A stretch of 26,414 nucleotides of DNA from Dehalococcoidales bacterium (GCA_028711795.1 JAQTRN010000001.1:14080-40493), one strand, 5' to 3'. Shown: positions 1-6,934, counted from the stretch's first letter. The notes: generated from the letters alone by a model not told the origin. Made by a program: numbers and translations.

Positions 1-20
1 CCGCAGGAGGGGGAGAGTAG

Positions 21-389
21 ATGTTCAAGCTGATTAGTGATGAGCAACAGAAGAAAATTGCTAGCCGGTACATTGGGAAAGAGGGTGCAGCTAAGGGTGG
101 TGCAAAAGCCCAACTCGCCTCCTGTGAGAAAGAGTTTGCCGAGAAGGTAGAGGCTGAACTAACCGAACTACGGGAGTTCAAGAGGCGATTTACTGACCCT
201 AGTTTAAGAGACAGCGCTAGGAAAGCGTCTGATGAATATGTAGAGGCTATCAAGCGGGAAGCCAGGAAAGAACTATTTGACTTTATGAACACTAATTGTG
301 AGCATTTTCATCCTGACCATCAATGGCAATCTTGCCCTTGTCAGCCCTGCTATGAAGCTAAGCTCAAGGAATGGGGGCTGGACAGTTAA
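21..389 (+). CDS. Hypothetical protein with C-terminal Cys/His cluster
   Basis: I do not recognise this 122-residue protein. The start is supported by an AGGAGG Shine-Dalgarno site at 5-10. Residues about 34-90 are rich in Glu, Lys and Arg and look helical or coiled-coil. The C-terminal part has Cys93, His95, His97, His100, Cys105, Cys107 and Cys110, which could bind one zinc ion. It is the first of a run of small, tightly packed plus-strand genes and ends just before the next small cysteine protein. A regulatory or DNA/protein-binding role would fit the zinc-type cluster, but that is inference only. Confidence 0.75.
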   Translation: MFKLISDEQQKKIASRYIGKEGAAKGGAKAQLASCEKEFAEKVEAELTELREFKRRFTDPSLRDSARKASDEYVEAIKREARKELFDFMNTNCEHFHPDHQWQSCPCQPCYEAKLKEWGLDS

Positions 390-393
390 GAGA

Positions 394-525
394 ATGGCTA
401 AACAAATCTGCCCCGCCTGTCACGGGACTGGAATACGGATAGACACAACGCACACATCCTACGAGGTTAAGTCTCCTGTTACCATGTGTCCCAAGTGTGA
501 AGGAAAGGGAAAATTAAATGCATGA
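394..525 (+). CDS. Small DnaJ-type zinc-finger protein
   Basis: This 43-residue protein has two CxxCxGxG pairs (Cys6/Cys9 followed by HGTG, and Cys32/Cys35 followed by EGKG), the pattern of the central zinc finger of DnaJ. There is no J domain. An open frame extends upstream to 298, but it overlaps the preceding gene and lacks the motif, so I chose the ATG at 394, five bases after the upstream stop. The gene overlaps the next by eight bases. Free-standing CxxCxGxG miniproteins are common in phages and usually have no assigned role. Confidence 0.7.
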   Translation: MAKQICPACHGTGIRIDTTHTSYEVKSPVTMCPKCEGKGKLNA

Positions 526-727
526 CAAAATCCAGGCTGAAATGGTCTCTGTTGTGGGGACTGCCCCTGTAGGTACTTGCTGTTGTTGTGACATTTACGA
601 TAGTCACGGGAAGCTAGTTAAGCACGTTGACCAGTATCAGTTGAATAAGTGTCCTTGTGGACATTGGGCTTGCCCTACTCATTTCATAAGGGGGCTGTGC
701 CATGGCTGTTATGTGGAGGGAAAGTGA
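518..727 (+). CDS. Cysteine-rich small protein, probable zinc binder
   Basis: This 69-residue protein has a run of four cysteines at residues 21-24, then Cys45, Cys47, Cys52, His55, Cys61 and Cys64, enough ligands for two zinc sites. The spacing resembles a treble-clef or B-box-like finger, but I cannot place it in a family. The ATG overlaps the end of the previous gene, suggesting translational coupling. It probably belongs to the early accessory operon. Confidence 0.7.
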   Translation: MHDKIQAEMVSVVGTAPVGTCCCCDIYDSHGKLVKHVDQYQLNKCPCGHWACPTHFIRGLCHGCYVEGK

Positions 728-792
728 AGGACAGCACCGATTACCCCTGGGTTATAAGTGGCAAAGCAATCCGCCAGGTTGGAGGATTTAAG

Positions 793-1164
793 GTGTCAAT
801 TAAAACGCCCGCCATGTCCGAGTCCGCCCTCAAGCTGGGCTGTGAGCAGTATCTTACCTACCTGCAAAACGCCGGAAAGCTCGTCTATATCAGGCTGAAC
901 GCTGGCGACTTCATTCTCCAGGGCAAAGAGGGCGAGTTCAGACGGCGGGTGAAAGGGGCCAGGAAAGGGACGGCTGACCTGCTGGTAATCTACGGGGCGC
1001 AGGGGCTGGCGCAGATAGTTTTCCTTGAGTTAAAGAGCACCAAGGGGAAGCAGTCACCGGAGCAGAAGGGCTTCCAGGCTGAAGTGGAGGCTCACGGGTG
1101 CCGGTACTTTATCGTGAGGAGCCAGGAGGAACTGGAGAAAATACTAGAGGGGGTACCTCAATAA
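793..1164 (+). CDS. VRR-NUC family nuclease
   Basis: Predicted 123-residue endonuclease of the VRR-NUC type, a minimal PD-(D/E)xK fold found in phages and as the nuclease domain of FAN1. Motifs in order: Glu18 in the N-terminal helix, the GTADLL strand with Asp62, the ExK pair Glu79/Lys81 in FLELK, and a following helix with Gln87 and Gln91. These match the active-site layout of the family. The GTG start at 793 has a GGAGG site at 781-785. A GTG at 724 overlapping the previous stop (GTGA) would add 23 residues and an ATG at 814 would remove 7; both remain possible. In phages, stand-alone VRR-NUC proteins are thought to process DNA branches during replication or packaging. Confidence 0.85.
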   Translation: MSIKTPAMSESALKLGCEQYLTYLQNAGKLVYIRLNAGDFILQGKEGEFRRRVKGARKGTADLLVIYGAQGLAQIVFLELKSTKGKQSPEQKGFQAEVEAHGCRYFIVRSQEELEKILEGVPQ

Positions 1165-1187
1165 CTACGCCGAAGGTGGCTGTACAG

Positions 1188-1337
1188 GTGACGGAGCGGG
1201 AGCAGAAGTTGCTGGAGTTCCTGCGAAAATACTGCCAGCAGCTTGCCTATGGCCGGATGTCGGTGGCTATCACCGTCCACGAGGGTGAGCCGGTGGACGT
1301 GGAAATATCAGAGATGAGGCCGAAGAAGAAGCTATGA
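1188..1337 (+). CDS. Small hypothetical protein
   Basis: This 49-residue protein begins at a GTG with AAGGTGG eight bases upstream and ends in a basic tail (RPKKKL). The N-terminal half is a predicted charged helix, the C-terminal half a short beta segment rich in Val and Glu. I do not recognise a family. An open frame extends upstream to an ATG at 1098, inside the nuclease gene, but no ribosome binding site supports that start. It is the last gene before the terminator near 1400. Confidence 0.55.
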   Translation: MTEREQKLLEFLRKYCQQLAYGRMSVAITVHEGEPVDVEISEMRPKKKL

Positions 1338-1379
1338 GTATCAAGTTCTAACCTAATTTAAGGCCGACCAGAAACGGAG

Positions 1380-1412
1380 GCCCGTACCCCCGAGATGGGG
1401 GCGGGCTTTTTT
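1380..1412 (+). terminator. Rho-independent terminator
   Basis: A hairpin with arms GCCCG-TA-CCCC and GGGG-CGGGC is followed by six T residues at 1407-1412. It lies about 40 bases after the preceding stop codon and would end the first accessory transcript. Confidence 0.8.
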
Positions 1413-1429
1413 GTTGGAAAGGAGAAGCG

Positions 1430-1558
1430 ATGCGACGGCTAATCAGGAAACTGCTTTGCTGGCTCGGTAGGCGCGATACCAAGTTTCACTACCACTCTAC
1501 GGGTTGGTGGCGGGAGAGGTGCCGGTGGTGCGGATTCACTAAATACGGAGGGCGCTGA
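1430..1558 (+). CDS. Small basic CxxC protein
   Basis: This 42-residue ORF starts at an ATG preceded by GGAAAGGAG and ends in TGATG, overlapping the next start by one base. The product is very basic and tryptophan-rich, with a C-terminal CRWCG pair that could be half of a zinc site. It sits directly after the terminator, so it is the first gene of the next plus-strand group. I do not recognise a family. The good ribosome binding site and coupled stop/start support it as real despite its length. Confidence 0.6.
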   Translation: MRRLIRKLLCWLGRRDTKFHYHSTGWWRERCRWCGFTKYGGR

Positions 1559-1767
1559 TGCTGGACGACGATTATCACCTGTCACCCCGGGAGCTGGAGG
1601 CGGCCACCCTGGTAGCCCAGGGGTACGGGCTGAAGGCAGTAGGCCGGCAGATGCGAGTCACCTACTACTCGGCCAAGCATACCCTGGAGCGGGCGAGGAG
1701 GAAGGCGGACGCCCCGACTAACGCTGCCCTCGTCTACCGGCTGATGAGGAAAGGACTGATTCGATGA
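1558..1767 (+). CDS. LuxR-type helix-turn-helix protein
   Basis: The 69 residues are almost entirely a GerE/LuxR-type DNA-binding domain: LSPRELEAATLVAQG at residues 8-22 matches the conserved 'L(T/S)xRExEVxxLxAxG' start, followed by the recognition-helix region around residues 26-47 and a closing helix with RLMRKGLI. There is no receiver or ligand domain, so it resembles other stand-alone phage HTH proteins of this class. It is coupled to the preceding gene (TGATG) and the following one (ATGA). It could act on the palindrome at 2403-2418, but that is inference from proximity. Confidence 0.8.
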   Translation: MLDDDYHLSPRELEAATLVAQGYGLKAVGRQMRVTYYSAKHTLERARRKADAPTNAALVYRLMRKGLIR

Positions 1768-1970
1768 AGTTGTGGGAGTGCCTCGACGAGGTGGAGCGGG
1801 CTTACCTCGTCAGATACCAACGCAAGTACCATCCGGACGAGCCGATTAACCCGCCGGCAGCAGAAACGCCTCCGGCGCCGGTTATCCCAGTCCACATCGA
1901 TGAGCAGGACTTGGCGGAGCTGCGCAAGGGCAGTCACTACCGGCCGGGGGGTGCAGATGCTGGACTGTAA
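1764..1970 (+). CDS. Hypothetical protein with proline-rich linker
   Basis: This 68-residue protein overlaps the HTH gene by four bases (ATGA). The N-terminal 28 residues are a charged helix ending in KYHPDEP, followed by a Pro/Ala-rich stretch at residues 29-43 and an acidic helix. No family is recognised. The stop lies inside the start region of the following gene, a typical compact phage arrangement. Confidence 0.65.
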   Translation: MKLWECLDEVERAYLVRYQRKYHPDEPINPPAAETPPAPVIPVHIDEQDLAELRKGSHYRPGGADAGL

Positions 1971-2406
1971 CTCTTGTAGGAACTGGGTGGGCTGTCCCGG
2001 AAAAGAGTATTACGAAATCAGCGAAATCAAGCCCTGCCATAACCAGGCGCTCTTTTGCCTGTCCTTCCTGGACGACTTGCACGAAGGCTCCTACCCGCCA
2101 CCCTCTTCGGGCTACGTTGACCAGACTATGCGGGAGAAGCGAGTACCCAAAGGGGCGTACTGGGAGACGCCTGTAATCCTGGCTGCCGAACTGTCAAAGA
2201 GGCTGGACAAGACAGGGACGGACGGCAAGTTGCTGATACGGGAGATTGAGAACTGCCTATTAAGAGGGATAGACCCGCAGAAACATCATTACGAATCAGA
2301 GAGCTGGACGGCATTGTGCTACGTGGTGGGGGTAGACCAGAAGAAAAGCTCTTATAACCACTGGAAAGCGGCTAGGGAATACCGGAGAAAACAGGTACCG
2401 GCGTGA
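1957..2406 (+). CDS. Hypothetical protein with N-terminal cysteine cluster
   Basis: This 149-residue protein begins at an ATG with GGGGGGT just upstream. The N-terminus has CNSCRNWVGC (Cys4, Cys7, Cys13) and further cysteines at about residues 27 and 34, a plausible zinc site. The rest is mixed alpha/beta with a basic end (EYRRKQ). An open frame continues upstream to 1900 through the previous gene but has no ribosome binding site. The stop codon lies inside the 16-bp palindrome at 2403. I do not recognise the family. Confidence 0.7.
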   Translation: MLDCNSCRNWVGCPGKEYYEISEIKPCHNQALFCLSFLDDLHEGSYPPPSSGYVDQTMREKRVPKGAYWETPVILAAELSKRLDKTGTDGKLLIREIENCLLRGIDPQKHHYESESWTALCYVVGVDQKKSSYNHWKAAREYRRKQVPA

Positions 2407-2418
2407 CAAATTTGTCAC
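2403..2418. promoter_or_regulatory. Perfect 16-bp palindrome, candidate operator
   Basis: GTGACAAATTTGTCAC is its own reverse complement. The half-site TGACAAA recurs at 2432-2438, where it overlaps the -35 box of the promoter just downstream. A dimeric repressor site is the natural reading. With no loop and no T-tract it is not a terminator. Confidence 0.6.
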
Positions 2419-2430
2419 CAGGTGCCTTAC

Positions 2431-2459
2431 TTGACAAACTATTTGAGATGCGGTAGGCT
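2431..2459 (+). promoter_or_regulatory. Candidate sigma70-type promoter
   Basis: A consensus -35 TTGACA at 2431-2436 is followed after exactly 17 bp by TAGGCT at 2454-2459 (three of six -10 consensus bases, including the first two and the last). The -35 overlaps a repeat of the half-site found in the adjacent palindrome. Transcription would start near 2466 and meet the terminator at 2484-2512. Confidence 0.45.
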
Positions 2460-2483
2460 AAGAAATTAGGGAGAACTACGCCC

Positions 2484-2512
2484 AAGGCCGAGTGAAATAG
2501 CTCGGCCTTTTC
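2484..2512 (+). terminator. Rho-independent terminator
   Basis: A 9-bp perfect stem, AAGGCCGAG at 2484-2492 and CTCGGCCTT at 2501-2509, is followed by TTTTCTATTT. It closes the plus-strand accessory operon, which converges here with a minus-strand operon whose last stop codon is at 2512. Confidence 0.75.
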
Positions 2513-2808
2513 TATTTCACCTTCCTCGGTTTATTCCAGTACGGGGAATTGCAGTCGGGGCAGAATCGGGGCATCTCCTGCGTACGCGGTAACCATTTGT
2601 GGCCACAGCGGGTACATTCCAGGGTGTTTTGCAGCCCCTGATTAACGAGCCAGCCCAATGTTTTGCGGTTGACGTCTCCACAATCAACCCCATTTACAGC
2701 TAGCGTTCCAACAAAATCAGGGAACAGGTTGATATAGGTCTGGATAGATTTCAGCCCGTGAATGGGGCGATTGCCTGTTACGTTTAAAACTATATCTGTA
2801 TTAGTCAT
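2512..2808 (-). CDS. Zinc-ribbon protein
   Basis: This 98-residue protein ends in a zinc ribbon: Cys65/Cys68 in CTRCGHKW and Cys83/Cys86 in CPDCNSPYWNKPRK. This C-terminal ribbon is common in small bacterial and phage regulatory proteins. The first 60 residues are mixed alpha/beta without a clear motif. The start at 2808 has AGGAG seven bases upstream, and that site overlaps the stop of the preceding minus-strand gene, so the two are coupled. A longer frame to 2892 lacks such support. It is the second gene of a minus-strand operon running against the plus-strand operons. Confidence 0.8.
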   Translation of the reverse strand: MTNTDIVLNVTGNRPIHGLKSIQTYINLFPDFVGTLAVNGVDCGDVNRKTLGWLVNQGLQNTLECTRCGHKWLPRTQEMPRFCPDCNSPYWNKPRKVK

Positions 2809-2818
2809 CGTAAAACTC

Positions 2819-3229
2819 CTAGTATTCGTCCCAATGCCGAGGGCATAAATCCCGCCCGGCTCCACTATTCCAGGTGGCGTTTGTGCTGCCACATTTGGCG
2901 CAGTGTTTAATCCTGGCCCGCTCCTGCCGGCTCAATTCAATTAGCTTGCCCATAACCTCCTCGAATGTTTTCCCGTGGCGGGCATTGTGTTCCAACCAGT
3001 GTTTTTCGCACATAACCCGTGATCCTGCGGTGCCTGAACAATATACTCGCCTGGAGATTTGGGTGTGTATCCCGTCGTGAATTTCGCATTCAACGCAGGA
3101 ACTCTCCCTCCAGCAGATTTCGTCCCATGATTGCTCTTGTTTCCGGTTAATTTCTATGGCTTTTAATTCAGCTAGGTTCTCAGCCGACTGGTCGACGTCC
3201 TGCGGTATCCGCCCGATTCCGTATCCCAT
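2819..3229 (-). CDS. Cysteine-rich protein with several zinc-type pairs
   Basis: This 136-residue protein carries Cys39, Cys45/Cys48, Cys64, Cys74/His77, Cys110/Cys113 and Cys129/His132, enough for two or three zinc sites; the last (CAKCG ... CPRHW) is a complete finger. AGGAGGG lies about seven bases before the ATG, and a strong promoter is about 30 bases further upstream. It is the first gene of a two-gene minus-strand operon. The zinc fingers suggest nucleic-acid or protein binding. I do not recognise a named family. Confidence 0.8.
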   Translation of the reverse strand: MGYGIGRIPQDVDQSAENLAELKAIEINRKQEQSWDEICWRESSCVECEIHDGIHTQISRRVYCSGTAGSRVMCEKHWLEHNARHGKTFEEVMGKLIELSRQERARIKHCAKCGSTNATWNSGAGRDLCPRHWDEY

Positions 3230-3259
3230 CTCGTTTCCCTCCTATTTCTAACTATCCTT

Positions 3260-3288
3260 ATATTACTATGGTTATATAGGTATGTCAA
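3260..3288 (-). promoter_or_regulatory. Strong sigma70-type promoter for the minus-strand operon
   Basis: Read on the minus strand, TTGACA (complement of 3283-3288) is followed after 17 bp by TAATAT (complement of 3260-3265). The predicted start lies near 3253, giving a short leader before the AGGAGGG site of the cysteine-rich gene. The spacer is AT-rich and spacing is ideal. Confidence 0.8.
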
Positions 3289-3317
3289 TAGGCCAAAATA
3301 CCTAGTTTCTATTTTAG

Positions 3318-3340
3318 CGGGCTGTCCTACCCCCAGCCCG
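3318..3340. other. GC-rich hairpin upstream of terminase
   Basis: CGGGCTG at 3318-3324 pairs with CAGCCCG at 3334-3340 around a 9-base loop. There is no T-tract on either side, so it is not a standard terminator. It lies in the 278-base gene-free stretch between the minus-strand operon and the packaging genes. Confidence 0.45.
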
Positions 3341-3387
3341 TCGCCCTCCTTTCCGGCTCTGGTATCCCTTACTCTACCCCCTTTCCT

Positions 3388-3421
3388 GGGGCGGGCTTGA
3401 GTCTACGGATTCGCCCGCCCC
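3388..3421. other. Perfect 9-bp GC hairpin upstream of terminase small subunit
   Basis: GGGGCGGGC at 3388-3396 pairs perfectly with GCCCGCCCC at 3413-3421 across a 16-base loop. What follows (AAAGTATTTT) is a weak T-tract. It could end transcripts entering from upstream, or lie in the packaging-recognition region, which often sits next to terS. The rest of 3230-3507 shows only the minus-strand promoter and the hairpin at 3318. Confidence 0.5.
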
Positions 3422-3507
3422 AAAGTATTTTAACTTGCCAGTAGGATACCGAATCTGGCGGTTTAAGCACTATCTTGTCAACAAAAGGTGCCCAATTAGG
3501 CGGACAA

Positions 3508-4167
3508 ATGAGCGCATTACTCAATCAAAGATGGGAACTGTTTTGCATCAGGCTATGTGAGGGCAGAACCCAAACCGAAGCGGCAATAGTGGCCGGGTAT
3601 AAACCGAGCCGGGCACGTCAAACAGGTGCGCGGCTGGTAACAATTGGTGACATCCAAACCCGCCTTCAAGAACTTCGTCAAAAGGCCGAGGACGCTACGG
3701 TAATGAATGTCCTGGAGCGCAAGCAGCGCCTTACCGAGATAGCCAGGGCGAAGCTAACCGACTTTATGGAACTCGGCCAGGATGGTTCGTGGGTGAACAT
3801 CGGTGCCGAAACACCGAACGGGGGAGCCATCCAAGAGATTCATTCCCGCACCGAGTATGACGATGATGGAGCCCACCCGACAGTCCACACCAGCGTCAAG
3901 CTCCACGACCCGGTGAAGGCCATTGACCTCCTGAACAAGATGGACGGGATTTACAAGGCTGAAGGTGCGGGAAATGAGGGGGAGGCGGTAAAGCAGAATG
4001 TCAACGTCGTTATCATCAACGGGGATGAAGTCGCCCTTGCCGTCATCGAGCTCCTACGATGTGGGGCAATTGGCGGCCTTATTGAAGCAGGTGCGCCTCC
4101 AGTGGACGAAGTACATTCCCCACAAGCCGACACCGAAGCAGCTCGCCTTCCTCTTGCTCAAAAGTGA
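3508..4167 (+). CDS. terS: Terminase small subunit
   Basis: Predicted 219-residue terminase small subunit, which recognises phage DNA and presents it to the large subunit. Residues about 8-45 (WELFCIRLCEGRTQTEAAIVAG, then YKPSRARQTGARL) match the N-terminal helix-turn-helix of the Terminase_2 group, followed by a helical oligomerisation region at about 50-80. The ATG at 3508 has AGGCGG upstream; a TTG at 3475 would add 11 residues but has no clear ribosome binding site. The last 100 or more bases overlap the terL frame, and the last ~30 residues do not look conserved. The gene directly precedes terL, as is usual. Confidence 0.85.
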   Translation: MSALLNQRWELFCIRLCEGRTQTEAAIVAGYKPSRARQTGARLVTIGDIQTRLQELRQKAEDATVMNVLERKQRLTEIARAKLTDFMELGQDGSWVNIGAETPNGGAIQEIHSRTEYDDDGAHPTVHTSVKLHDPVKAIDLLNKMDGIYKAEGAGNEGEAVKQNVNVVIINGDEVALAVIELLRCGAIGGLIEAGAPPVDEVHSPQADTEAARLPLAQK

Positions 4168-5374
4168 AGAGGCATTCTACGGAGGCGCTGCCGGCGGGGG
4201 CAAGTCCGACGCCCTGCTCATGGCCGCCCTCCAGTACGTTGACTATCCCGGCTACTCGGCTATCCTATTCCGGCGCACTTACGCCGATCTGTCGCTCCCT
4301 GGGGCGCTCATGGATAGGGCGCGGGAGTGGCTCGCCGAGACCGACGCCCGGTGGAAGGACTCCGAAAAGACCTGGGTATTCCCTTCCGGGGCGACCATCA
4401 CCTTTGGCTACCTGGAGAACGAGCAGGATAAGTTTCGCTACCAGGGCGCCGAGTTCCAGTTCTGTGGATTTGACGAGGCCACCCAGTTCACCGAGACGCA
4501 GTACCGCTATCTCTTTTCCCGGCTCCGGAGACTGGCCGGCAGCGCCATCCCCGTCCGGATGCGGGCGGCCTCCAACCCGGGAGGCGTCGGTCACGACTGG
4601 GTAAAGCAGCGCTTTATCATCGAGGGGGCAGGCGCCGGCCGGCCTTTCATCCCGGCTAAGCTGACCGATAACCCGCACCTCGACCAGGTGCAGTACAACC
4701 GGAGCCTCCAGAACCTTGACCCTATCACCCGTCAGCAGCTCAAAGACGGCGACTGGTCGGCTAGACAAGCGGGTAACAAGTTCAAGCGCGAGTGGTTTGA
4801 GATTGTAGACGCTGCACCTGCCGATTGCCGCAAGGTCAGGCGCTGGGATATGGCAGCGACAGAGGCCAAGCCCGGTAAGGACCCGGATTGGACGGTCGGG
4901 GCGCTGGTAGGGATATCAAAAGCGGGCGTTATCTACATCTTGGACATCAAACGCTTCCGGGGCACACCGGGGGCGAATGAGCAGCTTGTCAAACAAACGG
5001 CCCAATTAGACGGTAGGTCAATCCCCGTTCGTATGGAGCAGGAACCGGGCAGCGCTGGCGTTAAGATGATTGACGACTACCGGAAACGGGTACTGATGGG
5101 TTGGGACTTCCAGGGCGTACCTTCGACGGGGAGTAAGGAAGTCCGGGCCAACCCAGTAGCATCCCAATCCGAGGCGGGTAACGTCAAACTCGTAAGGGGT
5201 ACTTGGATTAACGCCTTCCTAGACGAGGCGGAGGTGTTTCCTTCTGGCGCTCACGATGACCAGGTGGATGCGGTAAGCGCTGCCCTGGCCGACCTGACAG
5301 AGGATGCACCGATTCAAGAGAAAATCATCGTCTACGACTCAATGCCCCTGGTGGGGAACATTGACTTGAGGTAA
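3998..5374 (+). CDS. terL: Terminase large subunit (packaging ATPase-nuclease)
   Basis: This is the DNA-packaging motor. Numbered from 3998: Walker A GGAAGGGKS at residues 62-70, Walker B QFCGFDEATQF at about 154-164, the coupling motif ASNPGG at 191-196, then an RNase H-like nuclease with Asp284 in RRWDMAA, Glu347/Glu349 region, and HDDQVDA at 419-425. The 458-residue length is normal. The true start is uncertain: the ATG at 3998 has GGGGGAGG 12 bases upstream, while ATG 4025 and GTG 4061 are alternatives; family-like sequence begins near residue 22. All candidates overlap terS by more than 100 bases in a different frame. The product works with TerS and the portal at the prohead vertex. Confidence 0.93.
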   Translation: MSTSLSSTGMKSPLPSSSSYDVGQLAALLKQVRLQWTKYIPHKPTPKQLAFLLLKSEEAFYGGAAGGGKSDALLMAALQYVDYPGYSAILFRRTYADLSLPGALMDRAREWLAETDARWKDSEKTWVFPSGATITFGYLENEQDKFRYQGAEFQFCGFDEATQFTETQYRYLFSRLRRLAGSAIPVRMRAASNPGGVGHDWVKQRFIIEGAGAGRPFIPAKLTDNPHLDQVQYNRSLQNLDPITRQQLKDGDWSARQAGNKFKREWFEIVDAAPADCRKVRRWDMAATEAKPGKDPDWTVGALVGISKAGVIYILDIKRFRGTPGANEQLVKQTAQLDGRSIPVRMEQEPGSAGVKMIDDYRKRVLMGWDFQGVPSTGSKEVRANPVASQSEAGNVKLVRGTWINAFLDEAEVFPSGAHDDQVDAVSAALADLTEDAPIQEKIIVYDSMPLVGNIDLR

Positions 5375-5376
5375 AT

Positions 5377-6834
5377 ATGCTGGAAGAACTACAGCAGTTA
5401 ATCAAAGAGGCAACGGCTTCCGTGGAGGCGCAACTCAGCCTAGAGGACGCTGGGTGGATTAAGCTCGGCGGCACCGGGACGGACGTTCTCACCGGTGCCG
5501 ACCGCATTGAGCAGGTCAAGAGGTCACGTATCTATGCGGCTAAAGACCCGCTTGCGAAACAGGCCCTTCGATTGTGGACTGACTACACCTTCGGAACGGG
5601 GATGTCGTGGCGCACCGACGAAGAATCTGTCAGTAAACTACTATCAACCTACTGGGATTCAAAGGACAACGCCCCGGTTCTTTCTGCCAGGGGCCAACGT
5701 AAGAACTCGGATAAACTTCTCATAGACGGCGAAATCTTCTTTGCCGTGTTCCTGGGTAGTCAAGGTCAGGCCACTATCCGGACGGTTGACCCGATGGAAA
5801 TTACTGAAATCATTACCAACCCGGACGATATCGAGGACGTGAAATACTACAAACGGGAGTGGGCTACCCCGCAAAGCGTTCAGAAAGTCGGATATTACCG
5901 GAGCTTCCGGAACGAAAAGGACGAGGCCACACCGGACTCTACCGGAACCTCCAGGCAGTCCACCGAGGACGCCTTTATTTATCACCTGACCTACAACACC
6001 ACTGGGCAGAGGGGCTTGCCCTTACTGCTTCCCGCGCTGGACTGGATTAAACTCTACCGTCAATTCCTAGCCTCCCGTGTGGCGGTTATGTTAGCTCTAG
6101 CCCGCTTTGCCTGGAAAGCCAAAGTCCAGGGCGGTGCCGCAGCTGTTGCCTCTGCTAAAGCCGTCTACAACGAGCAGACGCCGGCGGCGGGCAGCGTGGC
6201 AATCGAGAACATGGGGGCCGACCTTCAGCCTATCAAGACGGACTCCGGGGCTTCCCAGGCCTACCAAGATGGGCGGATGATTAAGCTCCAGGTTGCGGCG
6301 GCCACCGGCTGGCCCGAGCAGTATTTCGGGGACGTGTCAACGGGCAACCTGGCCACGGCCAAGACAGTTGAACTTCCCGTTAAAAAGATGTGCGAGTCCT
6401 ACCAGGCGGTGTGGGCCGGGGCTTACGACGACATTGACCAGTTCGTCCTTGAGCACAATAACATACCAGAGGACAAGAGATACATTGACAGAGACTTCCC
6501 GGCTATCAGTCCTGAGGACGCCGGCGAGATTGCGGCCAGTATCGCGGCCATTATGCCCTACTTCCCGCAGTTCGCCGAATCCCCGGACGTGTTACAACAG
6601 GCCCTAATGGCGGTTGGCGTTCATGACACCAACGATGCTCTCGAAGCCCTGAGTAAAGTTGCCAAGGAATCTTCCAGTGATGTGAACGTGGAACTTGCCA
6701 AGGCATTAAGACAATTTAGGGAGGTAATAGAGAGTGGCAACGTGTCCGGATTGCGGAGGGTTAAAGTATCGGGAGTTCGAGGCGGGACTGATTCACTGGC
6801 GCTGCCGGAAGTGCAAGGGAACGGGACTAATTGA
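5377..6834 (+). CDS. Portal protein
   Basis: A 485-residue portal, the dodecameric ring through which DNA enters the head. Evidence: position directly after terL, length, and portal-like features, including KDPLAKQALRLWTDYTFGTG near residue 55, the DGEIFFAVF strand near 118, VDPMEITEI near 139, the RGLPLLLPALDWIKLYRQFL wing/stem helix near 213, and the WPEQYFGDVSTGNLATAKT loop near 310, which is typical of portals. A GAGG site precedes the ATG. The last 34 codons overlap another ORF with a clear zinc-ribbon pattern, and the stop overlaps the next start (TTGA). Confidence 0.88.
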   Translation: MLEELQQLIKEATASVEAQLSLEDAGWIKLGGTGTDVLTGADRIEQVKRSRIYAAKDPLAKQALRLWTDYTFGTGMSWRTDEESVSKLLSTYWDSKDNAPVLSARGQRKNSDKLLIDGEIFFAVFLGSQGQATIRTVDPMEITEIITNPDDIEDVKYYKREWATPQSVQKVGYYRSFRNEKDEATPDSTGTSRQSTEDAFIYHLTYNTTGQRGLPLLLPALDWIKLYRQFLASRVAVMLALARFAWKAKVQGGAAAVASAKAVYNEQTPAAGSVAIENMGADLQPIKTDSGASQAYQDGRMIKLQVAAATGWPEQYFGDVSTGNLATAKTVELPVKKMCESYQAVWAGAYDDIDQFVLEHNNIPEDKRYIDRDFPAISPEDAGEIAASIAAIMPYFPQFAESPDVLQQALMAVGVHDTNDALEALSKVAKESSSDVNVELAKALRQFREVIESGNVSGLRRVKVSGVRGGTDSLALPEVQGNGTN

Positions 6835-6934
6835 ACCTGTTAACAGAACTGGACGAGACCTTGAAGTTGCTGGAGGCGCAGATACCGGGAAGCCTCGCAA
6901 ACCCGCAAAACGCAAAGTTAGAGCGCGGGCTTGA
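6734..6934 (+). CDS. Zinc-ribbon ORF overlapping the portal 3' end
   Basis: A 66-codon GTG-initiated frame with GGGAGG nine bases upstream. It encodes CPDCGG (Cys4/Cys7) and CRKCKGTG (Cys24/Cys27), a complete DnaJ-like zinc ribbon similar to the one at 394-525, then a basic tail (KPRKPAKRKVRARA). It lies wholly within other coding sequence: its first half overlaps the portal gene and its second half the next ORF, both in other frames. The motif is too ordered to be likely by chance. It may be a real overlapping gene, or a portal C-terminal domain reached by frameshift. Confidence 0.5.
   Translation: MATCPDCGGLKYREFEAGLIHWRCRKCKGTGLIEPVNRTGRDLEVAGGADTGKPRKPAKRKVRARA

Noticed and set aside
298..393. 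Upstream extension of the DnaJ-type zinc-finger gene
   Set aside because: It overlaps the preceding gene and encodes no part of the motif; the ATG at 394 is better placed.
3475..3507. TTG start for the terminase small subunit
   Set aside because: No ribosome binding site; the ATG at 3508 has AGGCGG upstream and gives a start typical of the family.
3230..3507. Possible cohesive-end (cos) site
   Set aside because: Hairpins next to terS fit a packaging region, but I see no direct evidence of a cleavage site, so I did not annotate one.
4164..4604. Alternative plus-strand frame of 146 codons inside terL
   Set aside because: Product is Ser/Pro/Arg-rich low-complexity sequence, a typical out-of-frame shadow of a GC-rich gene.
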